A stretch of DNA of 64,000 nt from an uncultured Caryophanales bacterium. GTDB lineage: Bacteria; Bacillota_I; Bacilli_A; RFN20; CAG-826. Every line of letters starts with the position of its first letter. Position 1 is the stretch's first letter. The stretch spans positions 124,001 to 188,000 of the forward strand of contig CALELS010000015.1 of NCBI GenBank assembly GCA_937902735.1, given 5' to 3'. The notes beneath the pieces are model-generated. The model worked only from the letters and a program-made list of their open reading frames with translations, did no database searches and was not told the DNA's origin. Shown one piece after another: positions 54,095 to 62,937 of the stretch. Position numbers and translations under genes: made by a program.

Positions 54095-54457
54095 ATGGCG
54101 CACAAGTTGAACTTTACATCCAAGACTTTGCTCGAATATACATTTGAAAAAAATGTAAGGGGCTATAATGCTTACCAAGTTGATAGCGTTCTTGATAAGG
54201 TAATCGAAGACCTACTATATTACGAAAATAGTGTCCAAGATTTAGAAAAAAAGAACGATAGACTTATTGCAAGATGTTCAACTCTTGAAGTCGAAGTTAA
54301 ACAAAGAGATCTTAGGATTGCTGAGTTAACTAATAAACTTCCATCTTTGAAGAACGATAAAAACATTTCGAGGGAAAATGTTAATCTTCTTAAAAGAATT
54401 GATGCCTTAGAAAAAGCCCTTTATCAAAAGGGTGTAGATCCCTCAAGAATTAAATAA
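54095..54457 (+). CDS. gpsB: GpsB/DivIVA-like cell division protein
   Basis: A 120-residue coiled-coil protein. The N-terminal lipid-binding pattern FTSKTLLEYTFEKNVRGYNAYQVDSVLDKVIED is that of GpsB/DivIVA (given by its start and end only in function: residues 7-40). A coiled coil follows (about 45-75), and the C-terminal helix LLKRIDALEKALYQKG is the GpsB-type trimerisation segment. It lies directly upstream of rnpB, the Bacillus arrangement, which favours GpsB over DivIVA. GpsB coordinates division with wall synthases in walled bacteria. Confidence 0.88.
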   Translation: MAHKLNFTSKTLLEYTFEKNVRGYNAYQVDSVLDKVIEDLLYYENSVQDLEKKNDRLIARCSTLEVEVKQRDLRIAELTNKLPSLKNDKNISRENVNLLKRIDALEKALYQKGVDPSRIK

Positions 54458-54459
54458 TC

Positions 54460-54790
54460 TCCGACCTGGATAATTGCTTCGAAAGAAGAGGAAAGTCCAT
54501 GCTCGCACTAACCTGTGATGGTAGTAGTGATTGTGCTAGCGGAAAAAATAACGCTAGGTATATGGGAGCATATAACGGCGAAACTAGTCTAAAACTTCGG
54601 TCATGATGATGTTTCTGAAAGTGCCACAGTGACGATATTGATAGAAATATCAATGTGGAACGGGTAAACCCCGCAAGCGAGAAACCCAAATTTGGTAGGG
54701 GAGGTTAGGAAAGAGAATCGAATCAATCCTAGCACACGTAAGTGTAGATAAATTATTATCCTAGACAAAACATGGCTTACAGGGTCGGAA
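54460..54790 (+). ncRNA. rnpB: RNase P RNA
   Basis: The ribozyme that matures tRNA 5' ends. Conserved region I is GAGGAAAGTCCATGCTCGC (54489-54507), and the partner strand of P4 is in ACAAAACATGGCTTACAG near the 3' end. The terminal P1 helix is TCCGACC (54460-54466) with GGTCGGA (54783-54789), which sets the ends. Size (about 330) is normal. It starts 3 bases after the gpsB stop. Confidence 0.95.
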
Positions 54791-54805
54791 CTCAAAAAGG
54801 AAACT

Positions 54806-55456
54806 ATGAACACACCAACTAAAATTACCGTTTCAAGAATTGCTCTAATTATCTTAATGTTATTAGGCTTATTTGTTTTGTCGTTCTTCCAAGGGTTTGA
54901 AATTTATGAAATCCCTTTAGGAAGTGTAAAGATTTCTGTTGTTTATTTAGTCTGTACAGTCATTTTTCTAGTAGCTGCTTTCACTGATTTTCTTGATGGT
55001 TACTTAGCTCGTAAAAATAATCAAGTTACTGATTTAGGAAAATTCCTTGATCCTATTGCAGATAAACTTCTTGTTGATGGAATGATGATTTTCCTTTTAA
55101 TCCCACAAGGATACGCTCCAAGTCATCAACGTGATTCTCTCTCAATTACTATATTAGCTTTCTGTGTAATCATTATGATTGCTAGAGATCTTATTGTTGA
55201 TGCATTAAGATTAATTGCAGTTACTAAAAATCAAGTAATTGCAGCTAATATCTTTGGAAAAATGAAGACTGTTTTCCAAATGATTGCTATTCCTTTCTTA
55301 TTATTAAATGATTTTCCATTTGCTTATTTTGATTCTTCTTGGCCTGATGCCTTAAGAATTAGTAATTTTATGTTCTATATTGCTACCATTATGAGTTTAG
55401 TCTCTGGCATAATTTATGTAGTACAAAACCATAAGGTTTTGAAAATGAAAAAATAA
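54806..55456 (+). CDS. pgsA: Phosphatidylglycerophosphate synthase
   Basis: A 216-residue integral membrane enzyme with five to six helices. The CDP-alcohol phosphotransferase motif is intact: DG-YLAR-(x8)-G-(x3)-D-(x3)-D in DFLDGYLARKNN followed by GKFLDPIADKLL. It joins CDP-diacylglycerol and glycerol 3-phosphate to start phosphatidylglycerol synthesis. AAAGGAAA precedes the ATG. It is followed after 2 bases by the cinA-like gene and then recA. Confidence 0.94.
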   Translation: MNTPTKITVSRIALIILMLLGLFVLSFFQGFEIYEIPLGSVKISVVYLVCTVIFLVAAFTDFLDGYLARKNNQVTDLGKFLDPIADKLLVDGMMIFLLIPQGYAPSHQRDSLSITILAFCVIIMIARDLIVDALRLIAVTKNQVIAANIFGKMKTVFQMIAIPFLLLNDFPFAYFDSSWPDALRISNFMFYIATIMSLVSGIIYVVQNHKVLKMKK

Positions 55457-55458
55457 AC

Positions 55459-55917
55459 ATGGATAAACTTCTTGAATTATTAAAAGAAAAGCACCTAACA
55501 TTAGGTTCAATTGAATCAATGACTGGTGGTCTTTTTTCCGCCACTTTTTGTGATGTTCCAGGCGCATCAAAAGTGTTCAAGGGTAGTATTGTTACTTATG
55601 CAACAAGCGAGAAAACAAGACTACTTGGAATGAATCCTCTAACAATTGAAAAAGAAGGAGTTGTTTCAGAGGAAGTCGCTAAAGAAATGGCTCAAAAAGG
55701 AAAAGAAGTTTTAGATGTTGATGTTTGTGTATCAATCACTGGTAATGCCGGTCCAAGTGTTGAACCTGGAGGTAAACCAGTTGGTAGAGCATATGTTGGA
55801 ATCTTTTATGCAGGTTTCACTAAAGTTTTTGAACTTAACTTAAAAGGCTCAAGAAATGAAATTAGAAAAGAAGCCATTTTTAAAATGGCTGATTTAGTAA
55901 TTGAGACGATAAGATAA
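55459..55917 (+). CDS. cinA: CinA C-terminal domain protein (nicotinamide-nucleotide amidase)
   Basis: A 152-residue stand-alone CinA C-terminal domain. SIESMTGGLFSATFCDVPGASKVFKG, GVVSEEVAKEMA and SITGNAGPS are the family blocks (each quoted in part). The domain deamidates NMN. Full Bacillus CinA has an N-terminal MoaB-like domain, absent here, as in E. coli PncC. Its place between pgsA and recA is the classical one. Confidence 0.9.
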   Translation: MDKLLELLKEKHLTLGSIESMTGGLFSATFCDVPGASKVFKGSIVTYATSEKTRLLGMNPLTIEKEGVVSEEVAKEMAQKGKEVLDVDVCVSITGNAGPSVEPGGKPVGRAYVGIFYAGFTKVFELNLKGSRNEIRKEAIFKMADLVIETIR

Positions 55918-55980
55918 AGAATTTTTCACACTTTTTCTAAAAAATCCGCTGATAGTATAAGTGTAGGAGAAAAAACGAAA

Positions 55981-56985
55981 ATGAATAAAAAAGTAACAAA
56001 CTGCGAAAACATAGACGCTCTTGAGAGTGTTTTGAAAGACATTGAAAAAACATTCGGCAAGGGTTCTGTCATGAAATTAGGTCAAAGACCTACTGTTGAT
56101 GTTAACGCTATTCCTTCTGGTTCACTTTTGGTTGATCAAGCTCTTGGTATTGGCGGATACCCACGTGGACGTATTGTTGAGATTTATGGTCCAGAGTCAT
56201 CCGGAAAAACTACTCTTGCTTTGACTGCAATTGCAGAATGTCAGAAAAAGGGCGGAAAAGCCGCTTTTATTGATGCTGAACATTCTATTGATCCGGTGTA
56301 TGCAAAGAATCTTGGCGTTAATATCAATGAATTAATTTTGTCACAACCAGATTGTGGTGAGGAAGCTCTTGAAATAGTAAATATGTTAGCAAGTAGCACT
56401 GCTATTGATTTAATTATTGTTGATTCAGTTGCAGCATTAGTACCACAAGCCGAAATTGAAGGTGAAATGACCGATAATACCGTCGGAGGACAAGCTAGAC
56501 TTATGTCTAAAGCTTTACGAAAACTCGCCAGTGTATTAAACACAAACCAATGCACGATTATCTTTATTAATCAATTACGTGAAAAAGTAGGCGTTGTCTA
56601 TGGAAATCCAGAAACAACCACTGGTGGACGTGCATTAAAGTTTTATGCTTCAGTTAGAATTGATATTCGTAGAGCAGATGCCATCAAAGATGGTTCTGAG
56701 GTTGTCGGAAATACAGTCAATGTTAGAATTGTAAAAAATAAAGTTGCACCACCATTCAAAAATGCGCAAATCGAAATCATTTATGGCAAGGGTATTTGTA
56801 AGAATTCCGAAATACTTAGTCTAGGTGTTGATCTTGGCATTATCAAAAGATTTGGAAGCTGGTACGAATATAACGGCAACAGATTTGCGAATGGCAAAGA
56901 AGCTGGAAAACGTTATCTAGATGAACATCCAGAATTAGCGGAAGAATTAATTAAACTAATAACTACTGGCGAAATCCAAAAGTAA
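55981..56985 (+). CDS. recA: RecA recombinase
   Basis: A 334-residue recombinase. Walker A is GPESSGKTT (from residue 70), the MAW-like segment is [19 protein letters not shown], and loop L2 is around [20 protein letters not shown]. It forms ATP-dependent filaments for strand exchange and SOS induction. The C-terminal acidic tail is shorter than in E. coli. GGAG lies about 10 bases before the ATG. I see no clear LexA box in the 63-base upstream gap. Confidence 0.97.
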   Translation: MNKKVTNCENIDALESVLKDIEKTFGKGSVMKLGQRPTVDVNAIPSGSLLVDQALGIGGYPRGRIVEIYGPESSGKTTLALTAIAECQKKGGKAAFIDAEHSIDPVYAKNLGVNINELILSQPDCGEEALEIVNMLASSTAIDLIIVDSVAALVPQAEIEGEMTDNTVGGQARLMSKALRKLASVLNTNQCTIIFINQLREKVGVVYGNPETTTGGRALKFYASVRIDIRRADAIKDGSEVVGNTVNVRIVKNKVAPPFKNAQIEIIYGKGICKNSEILSLGVDLGIIKRFGSWYEYNGNRFANGKEAGKRYLDEHPELAEELIKLITTGEIQK

Positions 56986-56995
56986 GATTTGTAAG

Positions 56996-57024
56996 AACTC
57001 TCGTAAGGGAGTTTTTATTTTATA
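56996..57024 (+). terminator. Terminator of recA
   Basis: A 7-bp stem (56996-57002 with 57007-57013, one wobble), loop GTAA, then TTTATTTTAT. Confidence 0.8.
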
Positions 57025-57030
57025 ATTTTG

Positions 57031-57059
57031 TTTTAAAACAACGTTCGTATTGTTATAAT
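57031..57059 (+). promoter_or_regulatory. Probable rny promoter
   Basis: TATAAT at 57054-57059 with a poor -35 (TTTTAA, 57031-57036) at 17-base spacing. A palindrome, GTTTTAAAAC (57030-57039), covers the -35. The resulting leader would be about 170 bases. Confidence 0.45.
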
Positions 57060-57090
57060 ACTTTCGTATCTCTTGAAGATACTTATTCAT

Positions 57091-57213
57091 AGATTATCTG
57101 ATAAATTCCATTATTCGATAAATTCTATATTCATCTTAATATATGTCGATTTTTTGATATTCTTTTGAATAATAAGATGATTTTTTTGAAACTTATCTAT
57201 TTATAGATAATCT
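57091..57213 (+). promoter_or_regulatory. Structured AU-rich leader of rny
   Basis: AGATTATCT (57091-57099) can pair with AGATAATCT (57205-57213), enclosing further hairpins: CATCTTA/TAAGATG (57132-57138, 57173-57179) with an inner TATTC/GAATA, and TTATCTA/TAGATAA (57193-57199, 57204-57210) next to the ribosome binding site. GATAAATTC occurs twice (57100 and 57117). The last hairpin competes with the long-range pairing. Confidence 0.4.
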
Positions 57214-57232
57214 CATTAAAAGGAGGACAAAA

Positions 57233-58846
57233 ATGAACTTTTTAGAAAACATTGTTTTTGCGTCCATTGTCGATCTTGATGCATTAGGTATCTTATTCAT
57301 CATCATCCTTTCAGTTCTCACTTTAATTATCGGAGCAGGTGTTACTGCTCTAATCTTCATTTTTCTTCCTATTATTAAAGGAAAGAAAGCAGAAAAGAAA
57401 TCTGAAAAGATTATTCGTGATGCTGAAATTAAAGCCGAACAAATACGTAAAAACGCTCAACTTGATGGTAAACAAACCGTTCAAGAACTCAAAGCCGAAG
57501 CTGAGAAAGATATTCGTGAAAGAAAACAAGAATATGCTCAACTCGAAAACAAACTCAATCAACGCGAACAAAACATTGATCGTCGTGATGCTAACTTAAC
57601 AAACAAAGAACAAGCAATTGAATCCAAAAATGAACTTCTTAATCACAGACTCAAAGAATGTGATAAGAAAGAAGCAATTCTTCAAGAGAAGATTGATTCA
57701 ATCATTGTCGAACTTGAAAAAGTTGCCCAACTTTCAGTTAATGAAGCAAAAACTGAAATCTTTAATCGTGTTGAATCAAAAATGTCTCGTGAAATTGCTC
57801 TTTATATGAAAAACAAAGAAGAAGAGGCTGAAAGAACAGCCGAAGAAAAGGCTAAAAATATTTTAGGACAAGCTATTTCTAAATTCTCACAAGACGAAGT
57901 CAGTGAACGTACAGTAAGTGTAATCCCATTACCAAGCGACGAAATGAAAGGTCGTATCATTGGTCGTGAAGGAAGAAACATTCGCTCATTTGAACAATTA
58001 TTAGGAGTTGACTTAATTATTGATGATACTCCAGAAGTTATTACTGTTAGCTGCTTTAATCCAATCCGTCGTGAAATGGCAAGACGAGTCCTCGATATTT
58101 TAATTAAGGATGGTCGTATTCAACCAGGACGCATTGAAGAAGTTGTTGCTAAAGTACAAGCTGATATGGATGCTCAAATCCAAAAAGCTGGTGAAGATGC
58201 AGCCTTTAAACTTGGCTTACCTAAGATTAATCGTGAACTTTTAACATATGTTGGAAGACTAAAATACCGTACTTCCTATGGTCAAAATGCTTATGATCAC
58301 TCGATGGAAGTCGCCTATCTTGCTGGCATTATGGCAGCAGAACTTGGTCTTGATCAAAATCTCGCTAAACGTGCCGGTTTATTACACGATATTGGTAAAT
58401 CCGTTGATTTCGAACAAGAAGGAAGTCACGTTGAACTTGGCGCTCACCTTGCAAAGAAATATGGTGAACCAGATGTTGTTATTAACTCCATTGAATCTCA
58501 CCATGGTGATGTTCCAGCCAAATCAGTAATTGCTAACTTAGTCCAAGCTGCTGATACTTTAAGTGCTGCTCGTCCTGGCGCTAGAAGTGAAACGCTTGAA
58601 AACTATGTTAGAAGAATTGAACAACTTGAAGACATTTGTAAATCTTATGAAGGTGTTTATCAATGCTTTGCTATGCAATCTGGTCGCGAAGTCCGTGTTA
58701 TGGTTCTTCCAGATAAGATTGATGATGTTCAAGCATTTAAGATGGCTCACGATATAAAAGAGCGCATTGAAAATGAAATGACATATCCAGGTCAAATTAA
58801 AGTCTCCGTTATTCGTGAATATCGTGCTATAGAAACTGCTAAATAA
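57233..58846 (+). CDS. rny: RNase Y endoribonuclease
   Basis: A 537-residue membrane-tethered RNase that initiates mRNA decay. The N-terminal helix (about 18-45) is followed by a long charged coiled coil (50-200), a KH domain ([19 protein letters not shown], about 245-300) and an HD domain with H385 and D386 in [16 protein letters not shown] is close to the ATG. Gene order recA-rny-ymdB is as in Bacillus. Confidence 0.97.
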   Translation: MNFLENIVFASIVDLDALGILFIIILSVLTLIIGAGVTALIFIFLPIIKGKKAEKKSEKIIRDAEIKAEQIRKNAQLDGKQTVQELKAEAEKDIRERKQEYAQLENKLNQREQNIDRRDANLTNKEQAIESKNELLNHRLKECDKKEAILQEKIDSIIVELEKVAQLSVNEAKTEIFNRVESKMSREIALYMKNKEEEAERTAEEKAKNILGQAISKFSQDEVSERTVSVIPLPSDEMKGRIIGREGRNIRSFEQLLGVDLIIDDTPEVITVSCFNPIRREMARRVLDILIKDGRIQPGRIEEVVAKVQADMDAQIQKAGEDAAFKLGLPKINRELLTYVGRLKYRTSYGQNAYDHSMEVAYLAGIMAAELGLDQNLAKRAGLLHDIGKSVDFEQEGSHVELGAHLAKKYGEPDVVINSIESHHGDVPAKSVIANLVQAADTLSAARPGARSETLENYVRRIEQLEDICKSYEGVYQCFAMQSGREVRVMVLPDKIDDVQAFKMAHDIKERIENEMTYPGQIKVSVIREYRAIETAK

Positions 58847-58848
58847 TT

Positions 58849-59631
58849 ATGAGAATCCTTTTCTTTGGTGATATTGTTGGTCGTGTTGGTCGACGTGCGA
58901 TAAAAACATATATCGATAAACTTGTGGAAAAATACCACATTGATTTTGTTATTGCTAATGGCGAAAACGCAACACATGGAAAAGGATTAATTGAAAAACA
59001 TTACAACGAATTAATTGATGCCGGCGTTGATTGCATTACCCTAGGTAATCATTATTTATCTAAGTCAGATATTAATAATTACATTGATGATGCAACTTGT
59101 CTTGTTAGACCAGCCAATTTATTAAATAGCTTTGGTGGCGTCGGCTCAATTATATTCGATGTAGGAGGCACAAAGGTCAGGGTTAGTAACATTCTTGGTT
59201 CGGCTTTTATGAAAGAAGAAGTTAGTAATCCTTATCTTTCATTGAAAGAAATTATTTCTGAAAGTGACCCTTGTATTCATATTGTTGATTTTCATGCTGA
59301 AGCAACTGGTGAAAAAATGTGTTTTGCATATGCTTTTGATGGACAAGTTTCAGCTGTTTTAGGTACACATACTCACGTTCAAACTAATGATGCAAGAATA
59401 CTAGATAATGGAACTGCATTTATTAGCGATGTTGGAATGTGTGGTGCATACAATGGCGTTCTTGGTTTTGATAAAGAAAGTGTAATGAACAAAACATTAT
59501 TTGGTAGTGAAACAAGATTTTCAATTAATGAAAATGACACACCACTTATAAGTGCAGTTGTTTTAGATATTGATGAACTTACATTTAAAACTAAAGAATT
59601 TTTCTCGCTTTATATTAAAGGAGAGAATTAA
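58849..59631 (+). CDS. ymdB: YmdB family metallophosphoesterase
   Basis: A 260-residue calcineurin-like phosphoesterase. The metal-binding pattern is clear: FFGDIVGRVGRRAI at the N-terminus, NGENATHGKG, TLGNHYLSK, DFHAEATGEK and GTHTHVQTND. Family members hydrolyse 2',3'- or 3',5'-cyclic nucleotides. It is 2 bases after rny and shares one base with miaB. Confidence 0.94.
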   Translation: MRILFFGDIVGRVGRRAIKTYIDKLVEKYHIDFVIANGENATHGKGLIEKHYNELIDAGVDCITLGNHYLSKSDINNYIDDATCLVRPANLLNSFGGVGSIIFDVGGTKVRVSNILGSAFMKEEVSNPYLSLKEIISESDPCIHIVDFHAEATGEKMCFAYAFDGQVSAVLGTHTHVQTNDARILDNGTAFISDVGMCGAYNGVLGFDKESVMNKTLFGSETRFSINENDTPLISAVVLDIDELTFKTKEFFSLYIKGEN

Positions 59632-61073
59632 TGGCAAATAAATGCGAATATAAATCTCTTCCTGATGCAAAAATGGCTAGAAATCGCACTAGTCATTTTG
59701 ATTTTGATTATTCATCAATCGAGATTGATCAAAGAGTTAAAGAATTTGCCAAAGGAAAAACATATTTTATTCATACATATGGTTGTCAGGCTAACTATCG
59801 TGATGAAGAAACCCTCTCTGGTTTATTAGAAGAGATGGGTTATAAGAAAGCCAAAAGCATTGAAGAAGCAGATTTCATCTTGCTTAATACATGTGCTGTT
59901 AGAGAAAATGCTGAACAAAAAGTTTATGGTCAAATTGGTAATCTAAAAGCGCTTAAACAATCCAATATAGATAAGATTATTGCTATATGTGGATGTATGG
60001 TTCAACAAGAACACATCATCAAATTTATTATGGATACATACAAGCATGTTGATCTTATTTTTGGCACTCATAATATTGAAGAATTACCTAACATGATTTT
60101 AGAGGTAATTACTAAAAAGGTGCGACTTGTTAATGTAAAATCGCTTCCTGAAAAGATAAAAGAAGAACTTCCAAGTGTAAGACTTTCTTCCTTTAAAGCA
60201 TTTGTAAACATCTCTTATGGTTGTGATAAATTCTGTACATATTGCATTGTTCCATACACAAGAGGAAAAGAACGTTCTCGCAAGATGGATGATATTCTTA
60301 AAGAATGCCAAGAATTGAAAGACTTAGGATATAAGGAAGTCACCTTGTTAGGTCAAAACGTTAACGCTTATGGAAAAGACTTCAATGATGGAACAACTTT
60401 TGCAAAACTTCTTGATGAAGTAGCAAAAATTGGAATGCCTCGCGTTAGATTCTTAACTTCTCATCCATGGGATTTTAAAGATGAGATGATTGATGTAATT
60501 GCAAAACATAAAAATATCATGAAATACATTCATCTTCCTGTTCAATCTGGTAATGATGAAATTTTAAAAAGGATGAATAGACGTTATACGTCAAAAGAAT
60601 ATTTAGAAATTGTCCGTAAAATAAGAGAAAGAATTCCTGATGTGTATTTGTCCACAGATATTATTGTTGGATTTCCAAATGAAACTTATGAACAATTCTT
60701 GGATACTGTAAAAATTGTTGAGCTTGCAAAATATGACTCTGCATTTACTTTTATTTATTCGCCTAGAAAGAACACGCCTGCTGCTACTATGCCAGATAAT
60801 GTCTCTAGCAAGGAAAAATCTGCCAGATTTAAAGAACTTGTAACTGCCTTAGAAAAAACAATTAAAGTCTCTTCGGATAAGATGGTTGGAAACACCTATG
60901 ATGTTTTAGTGGAAACTGTCTCTGAAAAAGATCCATCTATGATGTCTGGATACACTGAAGGTAACAAATTAGTTCATTTTAAAGGTGATTCCTCCTACAT
61001 TGGAAAGATTGTTAAAATCAAAATAAATGAATCTCATCTTTATTCGTTAATAGGAGATCTTGTTAATGAATAA
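59631..61073 (+). CDS. miaB: MiaB, tRNA-i6A37 methylthiotransferase
   Basis: A 480-residue radical SAM enzyme. The N-terminal MTTase domain has cysteines in YGCQAN, NTCAVREN and CGCMVQQ for the auxiliary cluster. The radical SAM cluster is C198-xxx-C202-xx-C205 (YGCDKFCTYCIVPYTRGKE), and a TRAM domain closes the protein. It adds the 2-methylthio group to i6A37 made by MiaA, encoded just downstream. Clusters would come from the suf system. Confidence 0.97.
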   Translation: MANKCEYKSLPDAKMARNRTSHFDFDYSSIEIDQRVKEFAKGKTYFIHTYGCQANYRDEETLSGLLEEMGYKKAKSIEEADFILLNTCAVRENAEQKVYGQIGNLKALKQSNIDKIIAICGCMVQQEHIIKFIMDTYKHVDLIFGTHNIEELPNMILEVITKKVRLVNVKSLPEKIKEELPSVRLSSFKAFVNISYGCDKFCTYCIVPYTRGKERSRKMDDILKECQELKDLGYKEVTLLGQNVNAYGKDFNDGTTFAKLLDEVAKIGMPRVRFLTSHPWDFKDEMIDVIAKHKNIMKYIHLPVQSGNDEILKRMNRRYTSKEYLEIVRKIRERIPDVYLSTDIIVGFPNETYEQFLDTVKIVELAKYDSAFTFIYSPRKNTPAATMPDNVSSKEKSARFKELVTALEKTIKVSSDKMVGNTYDVLVETVSEKDPSMMSGYTEGNKLVHFKGDSSYIGKIVKIKINESHLYSLIGDLVNE

Positions 61074-61377
61074 TTTAGAAAAAAACATACAAGAAGTCTC
61101 TTCAATTATTGATAATCACCCACTTGTGAAGGAATATTTATCTTTAAAAAAGCAAATATGTTCTAGTGAAGAAATAAGCCTATTAGAAAAAGAAATAGTA
61201 ATTCATCAAAAAGAGATGACTAAGAATTTGAATAATGATGAAATCTATTTTAAAGAAAAAGAGATATATGATTCTTTAAAAAAGAAATATGATTCTAACC
61301 CTTTGATAATAAATTTTAATGCTGTAAGTGAGGAACTTTATTCGTTTCTAAACGAAATTAAAGAAGCAATTGAATAA
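61066..61377 (+). CDS. ymcA: YlbF/YmcA family protein
   Basis: A 103-residue helical protein. LVKEYLSLKKQI, then EKEIVIHQKEM and the C-terminal FNAVSEELYSFLNEI match the YlbF/YmcA fold. In Bacillus these proteins, with YaaT, form the Y-complex that directs RNase Y. AGGAG lies 9 bases before the ATG at 61066, which therefore beats the TTG at 61060. The gene overlaps miaB by 8 bases; miaB-ymcA is the Bacillus order. Confidence 0.85.
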   Translation: MNNLEKNIQEVSSIIDNHPLVKEYLSLKKQICSSEEISLLEKEIVIHQKEMTKNLNNDEIYFKEKEIYDSLKKKYDSNPLIINFNAVSEELYSFLNEIKEAIE

Positions 61378-61378
61378 T

Positions 61379-62251
61379 ATGATAGTTGTAATTGTAGGTC
61401 CTACTGGTGTTGGGAAGTCAAAATTTGCTCTAGAGTTAGCTCCTTTAATCAACGCTGAAATTGTCAATGGTGATGCTTTTCAAATTTATAAAGAAATGAA
61501 TATTGGAGTGGCAAAACCACCAAAAGAATATTTTGAGAAGGTTCCTCATCATTTATATAGTTTTGTTTCAATTGACACCCCATATTCTATTAAGGAATAT
61601 CAAAGTGATGCTAGAAAAGTGATTGATGAAATTCTTTCTAAAAAGAAAAATGTCATTATTGTTGGAGGAAGTGGATTATATATCCGTTCAGCCTTATATG
61701 ATTATGAATTTCAAAATTCAACTTTTGTTGATATGTCCAAATATGAAAAAATGAATAATTTAGCTCTTCATCATGAGCTTGAAATGATAGATCCTATTGA
61801 TGCCGCTAAAATTCATCCTAATAATAGGAGAAGAGTTTTAAGAAGCATACAAATTTATTTAGAAAATGGAGAAAGTAAATCGAGTCTTATTTCTAAGCAA
61901 AAACATGAGCCTATTTATGAAAATACCTTATTTGTGATGCCAAATTTTGATAAAGAAGAGTTATATAATAACATTAACTCTCGAGTAGATATAATGATAA
62001 AAGAAGGCTTACTTGATGAGGTGGCTCAACTTTATAAAACATACAAAGATAATCAAGCAATGGAAGCAATTGGATATAAAGAATTTGTTCCATATTTTAA
62101 TAATGAAATTTCATTAGAAGATGTAATCGATAAAATAAAACAGGACACTAGAAATTACGCTAAACGTCAAATCACTTTTTTCAAATATCAGTTTGAACTA
62201 AAAAGATTTGATAACTTAAATGAATTATTGGAGATAGTTAAAAATGTCTGA
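61379..62251 (+). CDS. miaA: MiaA, tRNA dimethylallyltransferase
   Basis: A 290-residue enzyme that prenylates A37 of tRNAs reading U-initial codons. VGPTGVGKSK is the P-loop near the N-terminus, GDAFQIYKEMNIGVAKP the substrate loop, and VGGSGLYIRSALYDYEF a conserved block. Later motifs include NRRRVLRSIQIY and AIGYKEFVPY. The ATG at 61379 was preferred to a TTG three codons earlier. It supplies the substrate of MiaB, and it overlaps the next gene by 8 bases. Confidence 0.96.
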   Translation: MIVVIVGPTGVGKSKFALELAPLINAEIVNGDAFQIYKEMNIGVAKPPKEYFEKVPHHLYSFVSIDTPYSIKEYQSDARKVIDEILSKKKNVIIVGGSGLYIRSALYDYEFQNSTFVDMSKYEKMNNLALHHELEMIDPIDAAKIHPNNRRRVLRSIQIYLENGESKSSLISKQKHEPIYENTLFVMPNFDKEELYNNINSRVDIMIKEGLLDEVAQLYKTYKDNQAMEAIGYKEFVPYFNNEISLEDVIDKIKQDTRNYAKRQITFFKYQFELKRFDNLNELLEIVKNV

Positions 62252-62933
62252 TTATTTGAGTAGAACTAAAACGTTATTAGGTGATAGTGTCGTTGAATCT
62301 TTCAAAGATAAAGCAATTATGATTTTTGGCTTAGGTGGTGTCGGTGGTACTGCTTTTGAATGTCTTGTAAGAAGTGGTTTTAAATCATTTATCATTGTTG
62401 ATTTCGACAAAGTCGATGTTACAAATTTGAATAGACAAATCCTATATACATCAAAGGATATTGGTAAAAACAAAGTCGACATCGCTAAACAAAAAGCGTT
62501 ATCCATTAATCCTGATTTAAAGATAGAAATTTATAATGAATTTGTTGATAACCAAACCATACAAAAATTCAAAAATTCAAAAATATATTATATTGTTGAT
62601 GCAATTGATAAAATTCCTAGTAAAATAGCAATAGTAAAATTTGCACAAGAGAACAATATCAAAATGATAATGTCTCTTGGAATGGGCAATAGAGTTGATC
62701 CTGAAAAGGTTACTTTGACTCGACTTGATAAGACTTCAAATGACGCTCTTGCAAAGAAAATAAGAAGCGAACTAAGAAAGGAAAACATCGACCTTAAAAC
62801 TATTAATGTTGTTTTCTCAAAAGAAGAACCATTAGTTAAATCAAATGTTGTATCTTCGATGATGATGGTTCCTTCAGAAGCTGGTTTATTAATCGCTAAA
62901 CAAATTATTAATGACTTATCAAAAGGAGAATAG
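62244..62933 (+). CDS. tcdA: TcdA-like tRNA threonylcarbamoyladenosine dehydratase
   Basis: A 229-residue E1-like protein. [18 protein letters not shown] is the ATP-binding loop, [14 protein letters not shown] the adenylation region, and [15 protein letters not shown] the later core. In E. coli the enzyme cyclises t6A37 in tRNAs. A ThiF-like role is less likely, because no partner ubiquitin-like gene is present and the neighbours miaB and miaA also act on A37. Confidence 0.9.
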   Translation: MSDYLSRTKTLLGDSVVESFKDKAIMIFGLGGVGGTAFECLVRSGFKSFIIVDFDKVDVTNLNRQILYTSKDIGKNKVDIAKQKALSINPDLKIEIYNEFVDNQTIQKFKNSKIYYIVDAIDKIPSKIAIVKFAQENNIKMIMSLGMGNRVDPEKVTLTRLDKTSNDALAKKIRSELRKENIDLKTINVVFSKEEPLVKSNVVSSMMMVPSEAGLLIAKQIINDLSKGE

Positions 62934-62937
62934 AAAT

